In this document: piece by piece, positions 16,693 to 25,235 of the stretch
Layout: each line of letters opens with the position of its first letter
How positions within the stretch are numbered: the first letter of the stretch is position 1
Origin: DASQPR01 sp963724705
GTDB taxonomy: Bacteria; Actinomycetota; Actinomycetes; Mycobacteriales; Micromonosporaceae
Length of the DNA stretch: 64,000 bases
Assembly (NCBI GenBank): GCA_963724705.1
Contig: CAVRVS010000004.1
Span: 868,001-932,000 of the forward strand
Direction: 5' to 3'
Notes under the pieces: generated by a model
What the model was told of the DNA's origin: nothing
Database searches by the model: none
The model's input: only the letters and a program-made list of their open reading frames with translations
Translations under genes and position numbers: made by a program

Positions 16693-17941
16693 GGGTCGCG
16701 CCCTTCGGCTCGGCGGTGGCCGCCATCCGCCACCGGGCTGGTTCCACCCACTCGGGGCGTGGCGCGGGAACTGTGTGCGTGCTCGGACCGGACGGCTCGT
16801 CGTAGCTCTTGCGCCAGATCGGCTCGCGCTGGATCGGCTCGCGCTGGATCGGCTCGCGCTGGATCGGACCGTGCCGCGCGCGGTCGCCGGTCCGGCGCGC
16901 TACGTAACGCTTGACCCATACGACCCCGAGCACTCCTGCGCCGGGCAGGCTAGCCGCCAGCACGAGCACGCCGTACACCACGGCGGTGGACAGACCTTGA
17001 TCCGCGCCGAGGCCGGCCATGCCGAACGCCCATGCCGCGACCCCCTCGCGTGGTCCCCATCCGGCGATGTTCGTCGGTACCCCGGTCGCCAGCAGGACAA
17101 TCATCGCCAACGGCAGCAGGTGAGTAAGCGACGCGGCGGAGCCAGCGGTGCGCGCGGCGATGACGAACGTCGCCGTGTGGCCGATCACGACGACGACCGA
17201 GGCGAACACGATGCCCGGCCACGAGCGGCGCGCCAGCACGCCGTCGCGAACGTCAGCGTTCGCGATTTCCCGGATCCGGGCCCATCGGGATGCTCCGTCG
17301 TCTGCGAGTCTGCGGGCGAGCAGTACGACGACAAGCGCGCCCGCCACGACCGCTCCGGCGACGATCGGCATCGACGACCGCACCGGTGACGGCAGCGTGA
17401 GCAGCACGACAAGAGCCAGAGCTAGCTGGACAACCTGACCGGCCGACCGTTCCCAGGCGACGGCGCGAAGACCCCGACCGAGGTCACCGGCGTCGCGGCC
17501 GTGACGGATACCGCGGTGTACGTCCCCGAGCACCCCGCCGGGCAATGTCGCGTTGAGGAACTGTGACCGGTAGTACGCGGCGATCGCCGCCGGCAACGCC
17601 ACCGGCACACCGAGGCCGCGCGCGACGATGCTCCACCGCCAGGCGCAGCACGCTGTGGTCACGAGCGCGATGCCGACGGCGGCCGCGAGTGACCAGCCGT
17701 TGATTGTTCGCAGGCCGTCCATGAAAGGTCCGGTGCCGAGCCGCCACACCAGGACTGCGAGGACGACGGCGCCGCCCGTCAGGCGTGCCCACGCCCACCA
17801 CGTTCGACTCATCCCGGCGCCCGACCTCCCCGAGGGTGCCGCCGAGGCGCTGTCCGTATGGGACCCCTGGCCGAACCCGCTCCCCGACCAGACATACGCG
17901 AGCCGGCGGGTCCACGGTTCAGTTGCTCCACAGGCGGTCAT
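16685..17941 (-). CDS. Lysylphosphatidylglycerol synthase TM-region (flippase-like) membrane protein
   Basis: 418 residues with about eight membrane segments of the LPG_synthase_TM/UPF0104 family, including LNATLPGGVLGDVHRG and GWGPREGVAAW. Only the membrane domain is present, with no aminoacyl transferase. Such proteins are thought to flip lipids or lipid-linked sugars. The ATG at 17941 forms ATGA with the methyltransferase stop; an alternative ATG at 17812 removes 43 low-complexity residues. The C-terminal tail holds three PIQRE units (15-base repeats). Its place in the operon suggests that it moves or anchors the pathway product. Confidence 0.82.
   Translation of the reverse strand: MTACGATEPWTRRLAYVWSGSGFGQGSHTDSASAAPSGRSGAGMSRTWWAWARLTGGAVVLAVLVWRLGTGPFMDGLRTINGWSLAAAVGIALVTTACCAWRWSIVARGLGVPVALPAAIAAYYRSQFLNATLPGGVLGDVHRGIRHGRDAGDLGRGLRAVAWERSAGQVVQLALALVVLLTLPSPVRSSMPIVAGAVVAGALVVVLLARRLADDGASRWARIREIANADVRDGVLARRSWPGIVFASVVVVIGHTATFVIAARTAGSAASLTHLLPLAMIVLLATGVPTNIAGWGPREGVAAWAFGMAGLGADQGLSTAVVYGVLVLAASLPGAGVLGVVWVKRYVARRTGDRARHGPIQREPIQREPIQREPIWRKSYDEPSGPSTHTVPAPRPEWVEPARWRMAATAEPKGATRG
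16818..16862. repeat. Three 15-bp repeats in the flippase C-terminal tail
   Basis: The unit ATCGGCTCGCGCTGG occurs three times in a row with no mismatch, in frame on the minus strand, giving the peptide unit PIQRE. A degenerate fourth unit follows to about 16870. Confidence 0.9.
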
Positions 17942-18762
17942 CGCGGCCGTACCAGAAGGTCGTCGTGACCGAGCGTCACGCCGAGCCGGCCGGCGGCAGC
18001 CTCGGCGCGGCGCCGCTTCGCATACGTGATGGTCGCCGTGCTCAGCGCGGGTTGCTGCTCGCACGCGGCGCCCAGCCAGCCTCCGAACCACTCGGCCGCG
18101 AGCGTTCCCTCTTCCGGCCCCAGCCGCCAGGGGCTGGGCCGGACCATGACCTCCGACCCAAGGCGGGTGAACTCCTCGGCCGCGACGCCGACCGCGTCCG
18201 GACCGAGCAGGCGGCGGTGGCCGACCGTGCGCCGTTGATGGTCGTTGAAGGCGACGGCGACTTGATGATCGAGCGGGTCAGCCGGCGCGAGTTCGACCTG
18301 GCCGACGACGGAGAGCGTGAGAAGGGCGGGACACGCCGCGCCGACACACGTCGCTACGACTCGCCGCACTTCTTCCGCGGTCAACATGTCCAGTAGCGCC
18401 GATGCGGTGATCAAGGATGCCCCCGCCAGATCGGCGGGATCCAAGCGGGTGATGTCGCGCGATCTGGTCTCGTACGTAATTTCGGCGCCATCGGAGCTCG
18501 CGTCGGGCATCGCCGCTCCGGCGCGGTCGAGGAGGTCGGGGTCCCAGTCGTAGAGCACCCAATGCTGCGGACCGGCCAAGCGCGGCGCGAGCCACCGGGC
18601 CATGGATCCGGTGCCGCAGGCGAGGTCGTGGACGATCGTATGGCCGGCCATTGGAGCCGTGCGGGCAACCATCTCGACAAGCTCGATGGACCGGGCCGCC
18701 GCATCGGCCGGTTCCCGAAGATCGAGCCACTCCGGACTGACGCGGACGCTCATATCGATCAT
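17938..18762 (-). CDS. Class I SAM-dependent methyltransferase
   Basis: 274 residues. The SAM-binding motif I is VHDLACGTG (residues 44-52), followed by VLYDWDPDLLDRA, whose acidic residue would contact the ribose, and DITRLDPADL. The fold is that of small-molecule methyltransferases; I cannot tell O-, N- or C-methylation. The start at 18762 forms ATGA with the glycosyltransferase stop, and the stop forms ATGA with the flippase start. Longer ORF extensions upstream are antisense shadows of the glycosyltransferase. It likely decorates the product of the ribA-linked pathway. Confidence 0.85.
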   Translation of the reverse strand: MIDMSVRVSPEWLDLREPADAAARSIELVEMVARTAPMAGHTIVHDLACGTGSMARWLAPRLAGPQHWVLYDWDPDLLDRAGAAMPDASSDGAEITYETRSRDITRLDPADLAGASLITASALLDMLTAEEVRRVVATCVGAACPALLTLSVVGQVELAPADPLDHQVAVAFNDHQRRTVGHRRLLGPDAVGVAAEEFTRLGSEVMVRPSPWRLGPEEGTLAAEWFGGWLGAACEQQPALSTATITYAKRRRAEAAAGRLGVTLGHDDLLVRPR

Positions 18763-19841
18763 GCGACCACCGCGGACAGGATCGTCGAGACACGGCGCGC
18801 GGTTGTCGACCAGTCGGTCAACGCGTCGCGTCGATCGCGGGCGGCGCGACGAAGCTGGTCGCGCAGGCCGGCGTCGCTGAGCCAGTCGCTCAACGCGGCC
18901 GCGAATGCGCCGGCATCGCCCGATGGCACCAGCAGGCCTGGTTGCCGCCCGTCGGGTACGTGACCAAGCGCCTCGGGTAAGCCCCCGACGGCCGTCGCCA
19001 CGACCGGAATGCCACGGGAAAGCGCTTCGACGACGACCATGCCGTACGTCTCGGCGTGTGACGCCAGGACCAGCAGATCCGCCGATGCGTATGCGGTGTC
19101 GAGATCGCCGCCGGTGAGCGGTCCGGCAAAGCGCACGCGATGCTCGATCCCGTCCGCGCGGACCTGACGGCGGAGGAGGTCGACAAACCCCGGATCGCGG
19201 TCGAGGGATCCGACACACGTACACCGCCAGCTCAGGTCGGCGATCTTCGCCAGCGCCGCGAGCAGCACGTCATGGCCCTTATTCGGTGCAACCGCCGCGA
19301 CGCACAGCAGATCTCCGCCCGACCCGGATCCCGGTGCCAGATCGGCGGCGTCGACGCCGGGCTGCGCCGTGTGGACGCGATGCGGTGGCAGTCCGTACCG
19401 GTCGATCAGCCGTCGCCGGGTCCACTCGCTCGTCGTGACGACCGCGGCGGCGGCCGACAGCACCGATCGTTCACGCTGGTCGGCGTCGCTTGCGTCGTCG
19501 GCGAACCCAACGTCGCGCTCGCGGATGTCACCGAGCGGCATGTGCACCAGAACGACCAATCGCAGCCGACGCGCGGCCGGCACCAGTACCTCCGGCGCGG
19601 TCGACGCGATCAGGCCATCGACCAGCGCGACCGCTCCGTCCGGGAGACCCGCGATGACCGCTTCGAGCGCCGCACGCGCCGGCGCGTCCGGCTCCGGCCA
19701 GCGTCCGGCGACACCATGCTCGGGTACGTCAAAGCCAAGCGCCCGCAGCCCATCGCTGAGCCGGCGGTCGTAGGTATTACCGCCGCTCGGCCGTTTCGGA
19801 TCGTCGATGCCATCAGGCACAACGAAATGGACAGTAGTCAC
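18759..19841 (-). CDS. GT4-family (GT-B) glycosyltransferase
   Basis: 360 residues. The C-terminal nucleotide-sugar domain shows VAAVAPNKGHDVLLAA and the EX7E motif in SHAETYGMVVVEALSRG; the N-terminal half contains SGGNTYDRRLSDGL. It should move a sugar from an NDP- or GDP-sugar to a small acceptor. The GTG at 19841 is chosen since it makes a GTGA overlap with the stop of the PTPS-like gene; the frame opens slightly further upstream. It lies in the middle of the coupled operon, so the acceptor is probably the pteridine- or pyrimidine-like intermediate, or a lipid carrier. Confidence 0.85.
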   Translation of the reverse strand: MTTVHFVVPDGIDDPKRPSGGNTYDRRLSDGLRALGFDVPEHGVAGRWPEPDAPARAALEAVIAGLPDGAVALVDGLIASTAPEVLVPAARRLRLVVLVHMPLGDIRERDVGFADDASDADQRERSVLSAAAAVVTTSEWTRRRLIDRYGLPPHRVHTAQPGVDAADLAPGSGSGGDLLCVAAVAPNKGHDVLLAALAKIADLSWRCTCVGSLDRDPGFVDLLRRQVRADGIEHRVRFAGPLTGGDLDTAYASADLLVLASHAETYGMVVVEALSRGIPVVATAVGGLPEALGHVPDGRQPGLLVPSGDAGAFAAALSDWLSDAGLRDQLRRAARDRRDALTDWSTTARRVSTILSAVVA

Positions 19842-20236
19842 AACGACCGCTCGTAGCTGGCCCACGCAATGTGGGATTCGTGCAGCGTGACCACGATCCC
19901 GGCCAGTCCCCGGGCCCCCTCGCCGAGCGCGCCGGCGTCGATCTGGGCGGCGAGGCGGTCGGCGATCACCTGGGCGAGCGCCTCGGTCGACGTGTTCATG
20001 CCGGCGAACTCGGGCTCGTCGTCCAGGTTTCGGTAGCTCAGCTCGCCGACGACGGCGTGTAGCACCTCGGCGGCACGGCCGATGTCGACCACGATGTTGT
20101 CGGGGTCGAGAGCCGGGCGGCGGAACGTCGCGTCGACGACGAACGTCGCGCCGTGCAGGCGTTGCGCCGGCCCGAATACCGCGCCGTGGAAGCTGTGCGC
20201 GATCATCATGTGATCGCGGACGGTCACGCTGAACAC
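19838..20236 (-). CDS. PTPS/QueD-like protein with altered active site
   Basis: 132 residues, matching the 6-pyruvoyl-tetrahydropterin synthase / 6-carboxytetrahydropterin synthase fold in length and pattern (VRDHMMIAHSF, QRLHGATF, LHESHIAWASY). Key residues differ from QueD: the catalytic cysteine of CxxxHGH is alanine, the second histidine of HGH is alanine, and the LDHxxLN motif with the catalytic Asp-His reads LSYRNLD. The glutamate near the C-terminus is kept. So zinc binding and the classical reaction are doubtful, and it may do a different step or only bind a pterin. GTG start with GAAGGGTGA upstream, 4 bases after the oxidoreductase stop. Confidence 0.75.
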   Translation of the reverse strand: MFSVTVRDHMMIAHSFHGAVFGPAQRLHGATFVVDATFRRPALDPDNIVVDIGRAAEVLHAVVGELSYRNLDDEPEFAGMNTSTEALAQVIADRLAAQIDAGALGEGARGLAGIVVTLHESHIAWASYERSL

Positions 20237-20240
20237 AAAC

Positions 20241-21221
20241 TCACCCTTCGCCGTACGTGATGGTGTGGCAGAGCGCCGGGAGTCGGCCGGCGGCCAGCCG
20301 GGACATCACCTCGGGCAACTCCCGGAAACTGGACTCGCCGGTGATCACCGCATCGAAGGCGGGATCCCGCAGCAGATCCAGCGCCAGCGCCAACCGGTCG
20401 GTCATGGACCGCCGCCCGCGGCGGGCGGGCGAGACCATGCCGACCTGACTCGCGTGGATCGCGAGGCGGCCGGAGTGGAACGCGCCGCCGAGTGACAGTG
20501 TGACGTCGGCATCGCCGTACCAGCTCAGCTCGATGACCTTGCCCTCGGTCGCGAGCAGGTCGATCGCGAGCTGGAGTCCGGCGGACGTCGCGCTGGTGTG
20601 CAGCACGAGGTCGCGACCGCCGGTGGCCTCGACCGGCAGGGCGAAGTCGACGCCGAGCGCGGCTGCGATCTCGGACCGGCTCGGGTCGACATCGACCAAC
20701 GTGACCTCGGTGCCGGGAAACCGCGCGAGCAGGCGGGCGACGCAGCAGCCGACCATACCGGCTCCGACGACGGCGACCCGGTCGCCAACTAGGGGAGCGG
20801 CGTCCCACATGGCGTTGACGGCGGTCTCCACCGTCCCGGCCAGCACGGCGCGGGCGGGCGGGACGTCATCGGGCACCACCACGACGGACCGGGCCGGCAC
20901 GACGTAGGCCGTCTGGTGCGGATACAGGCAGAACACGGTGCGGCCGAGTAGTGCGGCCGGCCCCTCGTCGACAACGCCCACGTTGAGGTAGCCGTACTTG
21001 ACTGGACCCGGAAAGTCGCCCTCCTGGAATGGTGCCCGCATGGCGGCGTACTGGCTGGCCGGCACGCCCCCGCGGAACACGAGCGTCTCGGTGCCGCGGC
21101 TGATGCCGGTTCGGAGCGTGCGGACCAGGACCTCATCCGGGCCGGGATCGGGCAGCGTCGCCGGGCGGATCTCGCCGATCCCGGGCTCACAGAGCCAGAA
21201 CCCGAGTGCGTCGTGCCGCAC
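20241..21221 (-). CDS. MDR-family oxidoreductase (zinc-alcohol-dehydrogenase-like)
   Basis: 326 residues of the medium-chain dehydrogenase family. The cofactor loop GAGMVG lies at 153-158, followed by VTLVDVDPSR, typical of NAD binding. At the place of the first zinc cysteine it reads GISRGTET, and the other zinc ligands are also absent, so it is likely a zinc-free member. The GTG at 21221 follows a GGGGGTGG ribosome-binding site. First gene of the minus-strand operon, with only 86 bases to the divergent CDP-alcohol phosphatidyltransferase. It could oxidise or reduce a side chain of the pathway product. Confidence 0.8.
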   Translation of the reverse strand: MRHDALGFWLCEPGIGEIRPATLPDPGPDEVLVRTLRTGISRGTETLVFRGGVPASQYAAMRAPFQEGDFPGPVKYGYLNVGVVDEGPAALLGRTVFCLYPHQTAYVVPARSVVVVPDDVPPARAVLAGTVETAVNAMWDAAPLVGDRVAVVGAGMVGCCVARLLARFPGTEVTLVDVDPSRSEIAAALGVDFALPVEATGGRDLVLHTSATSAGLQLAIDLLATEGKVIELSWYGDADVTLSLGGAFHSGRLAIHASQVGMVSPARRGRRSMTDRLALALDLLRDPAFDAVITGESSFRELPEVMSRLAAGRLPALCHTITYGEG

Positions 21222-21307
21222 CGGCCCACCCCCTTTTGTGCTCCGAAATGAACCGTACCGTCCTATTACCCGTGTTACTGCTGTACCCACAGACACACGG
21301 AGGTTCG

Positions 21308-22159
21308 GTGCGTACGGTTCGAACGGGCCCGGCGGTCGGGCTGATTGCCCAGCTGGCGCTGCTCGGTGTGCTCGCCGGCAGTGTTGGCCTAGGCGTCGCC
21401 GGGTGGCTCGCCGGCGCGGCGTGGGGCGTGGCGACGTACGTGATCCTGGCCCGCGGTCTTGCCCGGTCCGGCGGCGACCGGCTCGGGCCGGCCGACCGGG
21501 TCACACTGGCCCGGGCCACGCTCGTCGGCGGCGTGACCGCCCTGGTCGCGGACGCGTTCGACCGACCGGTGTCGGTACCGACGCTGGTCACATTGGCTGG
21601 TGTCGCGCTCGTTCTCGACGCCGTCGACGGTTGGGTCGCCCGCCGTACGGAAACCGTGTCGGGTCTCGGCGCGCTGTTCGACATGGAGGTCGACGCATTC
21701 CTGATCTTGGTGCTCAGCGTGTACGCCGCCCCTACGGTCGGTGGATGGGTGCTAGCGATCGGCGCCGCGCGATATGCGTTCGGCGTGGCCGGTCGCCTGT
21801 GGCCGTGGGTGCGCGCCTTGCTCCCGCCGCGCTACTGGCGCAAGGTGGTCGCGGCGACCCAGGGCACGGTTCTCGCCGTCGTGGCAACCGGCGCTCTCCC
21901 GACCGCGGCCGCAATGGTCGCGGTAGCCGTGTCGCTGGCGCTGCTGGCCGAGTCGTTCGGCCGCGACGTGTGGTGGGTCTGGCGCCGCCGGCCCGGGCAA
22001 CCGAAGCGTCGGATCACCGACCGGGCGGCGGTCATCCGTGTCGAGCATGTCGGCCGCGCTGAGCACGTCGTTCAAGAGTTCGTCGGGCAAGAGTTCGTCG
22101 GGTCGGCGCGAATCGCCGTCCCGGCGGCCGACGGTGCGCTCGGACAGGATGGGGACTGA
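21308..22159 (+). CDS. CDP-alcohol phosphatidyltransferase family membrane protein
   Basis: 283 residues with about six membrane segments. The family signature D-x2-DG-x2-AR-x(8-9)-G-x3-D-x3-D is complete: D104, D107, G108, A111, R112, D125 and D129. Enzymes of this family join a CDP-activated lipid or polyol to an alcohol, so this could make a phospholipid anchor. The GTG at 21308 follows GGAGG closely; an ATG at 21248 is an alternative. It is divergent from the seven-gene operon and probably part of the same system. The tail holds two QEFVG-type units from a 15-base repeat (22073-22102). Confidence 0.85.
   Translation: MRTVRTGPAVGLIAQLALLGVLAGSVGLGVAGWLAGAAWGVATYVILARGLARSGGDRLGPADRVTLARATLVGGVTALVADAFDRPVSVPTLVTLAGVALVLDAVDGWVARRTETVSGLGALFDMEVDAFLILVLSVYAAPTVGGWVLAIGAARYAFGVAGRLWPWVRALLPPRYWRKVVAATQGTVLAVVATGALPTAAAMVAVAVSLALLAESFGRDVWWVWRRRPGQPKRRITDRAAVIRVEHVGRAEHVVQEFVGQEFVGSARIAVPAADGALGQDGD
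22073..22102. repeat. Two 15-bp repeats near the end of the CDP-alcohol transferase gene
   Basis: CAAGAGTTCGTCGGG is present twice in tandem without mismatch, in frame, doubling the peptide QEFVG in the C-terminal tail. Confidence 0.9.
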
Positions 22160-22177
22160 TCCCACGCGGACCCCGGA

Positions 22178-23428
22178 CTAGAGCGCAGCGGCGGAAACGA
22201 CGGCCCAGGCCACCTCGGGATGGCTGATGTCGCAGTGCGCACCGACGAACGGTGATTGGTTCTGGGCGATGACCTTGTTCGCGTCGAGGACGTATATCCC
22301 GTTGGTCGCGAACCCGTACGCGGAGCCCTGCGGCTTCAACTCGATCCGGTTGGCGGCCGGCGACTGCTGGAAGCCGTCGTGGCCCATGCCGCCCCACTCG
22401 TAGGTGAGATCCGCCATTGCCTCCGCGTTCTGATGGGCCAGCATGCTGGCGGCCGGGTACCACCATCCCACCGCCCGGTCCGCCGCGCTGAACGTCGCCA
22501 GCAGCGGCCCGTCGACGCGATCGACCACGCCGGACAGAGCGCCGGCCGCGACCGCCTTGCAGGGCGTTGGACGCGCGAACGCGAAGTGGGAAAACGCGCC
22601 CTGGATCAGGGTGAGGCTCTTGACCGGGCTGGCTCCGCCGGTCGCCGACCGGGGCAGGCCGGTCAGGGCGTAGGACACCAGCCGAGCGCCGAAGCTGTGG
22701 CCCATGAGGTGGACGCGCAGGCCCGGCGCGGAGGAGGCGAGCCGCGCGAGCAACGGACCGAGACCATCACGGCCGACGACCCCGGCCCGGTTCTTCATTT
22801 CGTAGTAGGACATGCCGCGCAACACTTCGCGCGCGCCGGACCAGAGGGTCTTGAACGGGTTCGGCAGTCCTTGCGCGTGCCCGACCGGACTCTTGGTCAT
22901 CGCGGCGGCGTGTCCGAACACCGCACCGGTCTCGCCGGTGATGGCAGCGGCCGGCCCAGCGTCCTCGGGCGCCAGAACGGGCGTGGTCACCAGCCCGGAC
23001 GCCAACTGATGGAACTGTTGGAGGCTGGCTGGATCGGCCGGTTGCTTGTCGAGCAGCGTACCGAGGGTGGTGAGGTTGTTCTCGTTGCCGGGGAACGCCG
23101 GCGCCAGCGCGGTCGCCAACTCGGCGCCTGACGACGGCGTCGCCGATGCGTGCATCGGGTCGTCTTCGGGGAACAGTAGCGACGGCCAGAAGATCCCGAC
23201 CGCGGCGCTCGTCGGCAACTTGTCGCCGAGCATCGGCGCCAGCAGCGAGAACATCGAGTCGTAGAGCGATCGCGCGCTGCCGACGCTGCTGCTCCAGCCG
23301 TGCGACAGGACGAACAGGTCGGTGACTCCGCCGGCGGCGACCGCGGCCGGCAGCCCGCCGTCCGAGGTCAGCGCCCCGTTCGCGGCGAAGTCGACTTCGT
23401 AGTAGGTGAGCCCGGCGATGTCAGCCAT
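22178..23428 (-). CDS. Alpha/beta-hydrolase-like protein of unknown role
   Basis: 416 residues. I recognise an alpha/beta-hydrolase core: an early strand with LFVLSHGWSSS (residues 39-48) and a nucleophile elbow GHSFGAR near residue 245; DGPLLATFSAADRAVG and a later histidine may supply the other catalytic residues. A long insertion (about 75-215) separates the two. No signal peptide. GAGAGG lies before the ATG. It sits 14 bases downstream of the subtilase gene on the same strand, so the two form an operon. I do not know a characterised homologue; lipase-like or peptide-ester hydrolysis is possible. Confidence 0.65.
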   Translation of the reverse strand: MADIAGLTYYEVDFAANGALTSDGGLPAAVAAGGVTDLFVLSHGWSSSVGSARSLYDSMFSLLAPMLGDKLPTSAAVGIFWPSLLFPEDDPMHASATPSSGAELATALAPAFPGNENNLTTLGTLLDKQPADPASLQQFHQLASGLVTTPVLAPEDAGPAAAITGETGAVFGHAAAMTKSPVGHAQGLPNPFKTLWSGAREVLRGMSYYEMKNRAGVVGRDGLGPLLARLASSAPGLRVHLMGHSFGARLVSYALTGLPRSATGGASPVKSLTLIQGAFSHFAFARPTPCKAVAAGALSGVVDRVDGPLLATFSAADRAVGWWYPAASMLAHQNAEAMADLTYEWGGMGHDGFQQSPAANRIELKPQGSAYGFATNGIYVLDANKVIAQNQSPFVGAHCDISHPEVAWAVVSAAAL

Positions 23429-23442
23429 GATGACCTCTCGAT

Positions 23443-24918
23443 CTAGACGTTGGACAGCACGCGCATGAGATCGAGCAGGCCCGCGCCCTGGAAGAACTCG
23501 TGGCGGCCCAGCGAGGTTGCGTTAGCGCAGAACATTCGCTTGACCTCGTCGGGCTGACCGATGAATTCGGTACGTACGGACAGGAAGGCGGCGACCGCTC
23601 CCGACACGTGCGGAGCGGCCATCGACGTGCCGCTGTCCTCGATGTACGTTGCCGCGTCCGGATTTCCCAACAACGGCTTGACGCCGTCGCGCATGGCCCC
23701 CGTCGCCGCCGACGTGATGCGCTCGCCCGGGGCGACCAGATCGGGCTTGAGCCGCCCGTCCAGCGTCGGTCCCTTCGAGGACGTGTAACTGACGCCGTAC
23801 GTGTGCGGCGAGATGCGATGGGTCGATCCCACCGTGATCGCCTCGGCGGCGTTGCCGGGGTCGGTGATGGTGGACAACTGACCGCTGACGTCACCGCTGC
23901 CGCCGGTCAACGTTCCGGCCGCACCACTGTTGCCGGCCGAAACCACGACGACGACACCGTTGTGTACGAGATCGTTGACCGACCGGCACAGCGGGCTCTG
24001 GCCGGCCGCGTACTCGTCCGGATACCAGTCGCAGCCGAGTGACAGGTTGACGCCGTGGATCTGCAGCCGGCCGTCGGTATTCATCTGCTTGACGTAGTCG
24101 AGAGCGGCGATCACCGCGCTCGAACTCGTTTCGCCGTCACTGTCGAGAACCTTGAGGCTCACGATCCGCGTCCTCGGCGCGATCCCGGTCAGGGTGTGGC
24201 CGGGCTGCAGCGTACGTGAGACCCACGCGGGCAGGTCGTCGGTTGTTGGTTGGTTCGTGGCGATCAATACCTCGGTCGGCGCGGGCGGCATAGCGCCGGC
24301 GATGATGCCGGCGACGTGCGTTCCGTGCCCGAGATCGTCCTGCAGTGCGAGCGTGGGATCGTCGCTCGGCGTGCCATCGGGGGACATCAGGTAGGTGAAG
24401 TCGCGGTGCAGGCGGGCGACCGAGTCGTCGTGGAGCGTCGGCCCGATTCCCGGACACGAAAAGTGCGGGTGGCTCTCGGCGACGCCGGAGTCGATGACCG
24501 CCCAGACGATGCCCTCCCCGGAGGTGCCGTAGCTACGGGCCGCAGCATCGGCCTTCACCGTCGACACCGAGCGGTCGATGTGCGCGCGCATCTTGAAGTC
24601 CGGCCAGATGCGAAAGATCGATCGTGGTCCGGCGCGATCGGCGTCGGCAAGCGTAGAACACTGCTCCCGAGTCAGGAAGCACCTGAGGTATTGCCGCGCG
24701 ATGACCACTGGGCGGACGACCGCCGGATCGGGGAAAGTCGCGTCGAACAACGCGACGAATTGTTCGCGGGCCGATGTGATGCCGCGCGAGACGTCCAGCT
24801 CGACGAGCACCGCGACACTGCCCGCGACGGTGTAGAGCAGATTGGCCCGATCGGTGGCCGACGCACCGTCACCGGTCATCAGCAACGGGCCGATCAGCCG
24901 CCGCTTGGAGGCCGTCAT
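23443..24918 (-). CDS. S8-family (subtilisin-like) serine peptidase without secretion signal
   Basis: 491 residues. The triad is D143 (VIDSG), H201 (GHGTH) and S432 (GTSMAAPH), with the oxyanion asparagine in VSAGNSG. Residues 25-115 look like an inhibitory prodomain that ends just before the catalytic domain (SIFRIWPDFKMRAHIDRS). There is neither a signal peptide nor a C-terminal anchor, so it may act inside the cell or leave by an unusual route. The ATG at 24918 has GGAGG five bases upstream; longer reading is non-coding. It is coupled with the alpha/beta-hydrolase gene downstream and is divergent from the LuxR-type ATPase. Confidence 0.88.
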   Translation of the reverse strand: MTASKRRLIGPLLMTGDGASATDRANLLYTVAGSVAVLVELDVSRGITSAREQFVALFDATFPDPAVVRPVVIARQYLRCFLTREQCSTLADADRAGPRSIFRIWPDFKMRAHIDRSVSTVKADAAARSYGTSGEGIVWAVIDSGVAESHPHFSCPGIGPTLHDDSVARLHRDFTYLMSPDGTPSDDPTLALQDDLGHGTHVAGIIAGAMPPAPTEVLIATNQPTTDDLPAWVSRTLQPGHTLTGIAPRTRIVSLKVLDSDGETSSSAVIAALDYVKQMNTDGRLQIHGVNLSLGCDWYPDEYAAGQSPLCRSVNDLVHNGVVVVVSAGNSGAAGTLTGGSGDVSGQLSTITDPGNAAEAITVGSTHRISPHTYGVSYTSSKGPTLDGRLKPDLVAPGERITSAATGAMRDGVKPLLGNPDAATYIEDSGTSMAAPHVSGAVAAFLSVRTEFIGQPDEVKRMFCANATSLGRHEFFQGAGLLDLMRVLSNV

Positions 24919-25235
24919 CGCCACCTCCGTATGGCGTCGTGTTGGGGTCCGAGCGCACGCAAACCGGAGGCCGCCGTGGTCGGGGGAGCGACCGCGGCGG
25001 GCGCCGGTCGACCACGCCGCTCCCGAGTATCCGCCGATAATTCGTGCACTCCCGACATCTGTATAAAAGTTGTCAGTAGCGCCAGTTGTCGCGTGCGGTC
25101 GGTAGGCCGCCCCGCGCTGAGCTGGCAGGGACGCCGATCGCTGTCGTCTTGCGCGCCAAGGTCCGGCCGCCACCGCGTCGACCACCGCGATGACACCTTG
25201 CTTATCGCCGGTCGCGCTGCTGTTCTGAAAGCGCG
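24919..25235. promoter_or_regulatory. Divergent intergenic region between subtilase and LuxR-type ATPase genes
   Basis: 317 bases with no gene. A TATAAA element at 25062-25067 in a locally AT-rich patch could be a -10 box on the plus strand, but I see no good -35 with it. No clear inverted repeat stands out. Confidence 0.35.

Noticed and set aside
15984..21300. FMN riboswitch before the ribA-type genes
   Set aside because: The operon starts at 21221 and the 86-base divergent gap is too short and lacks the conserved RFN helices; I see none inside the operon.
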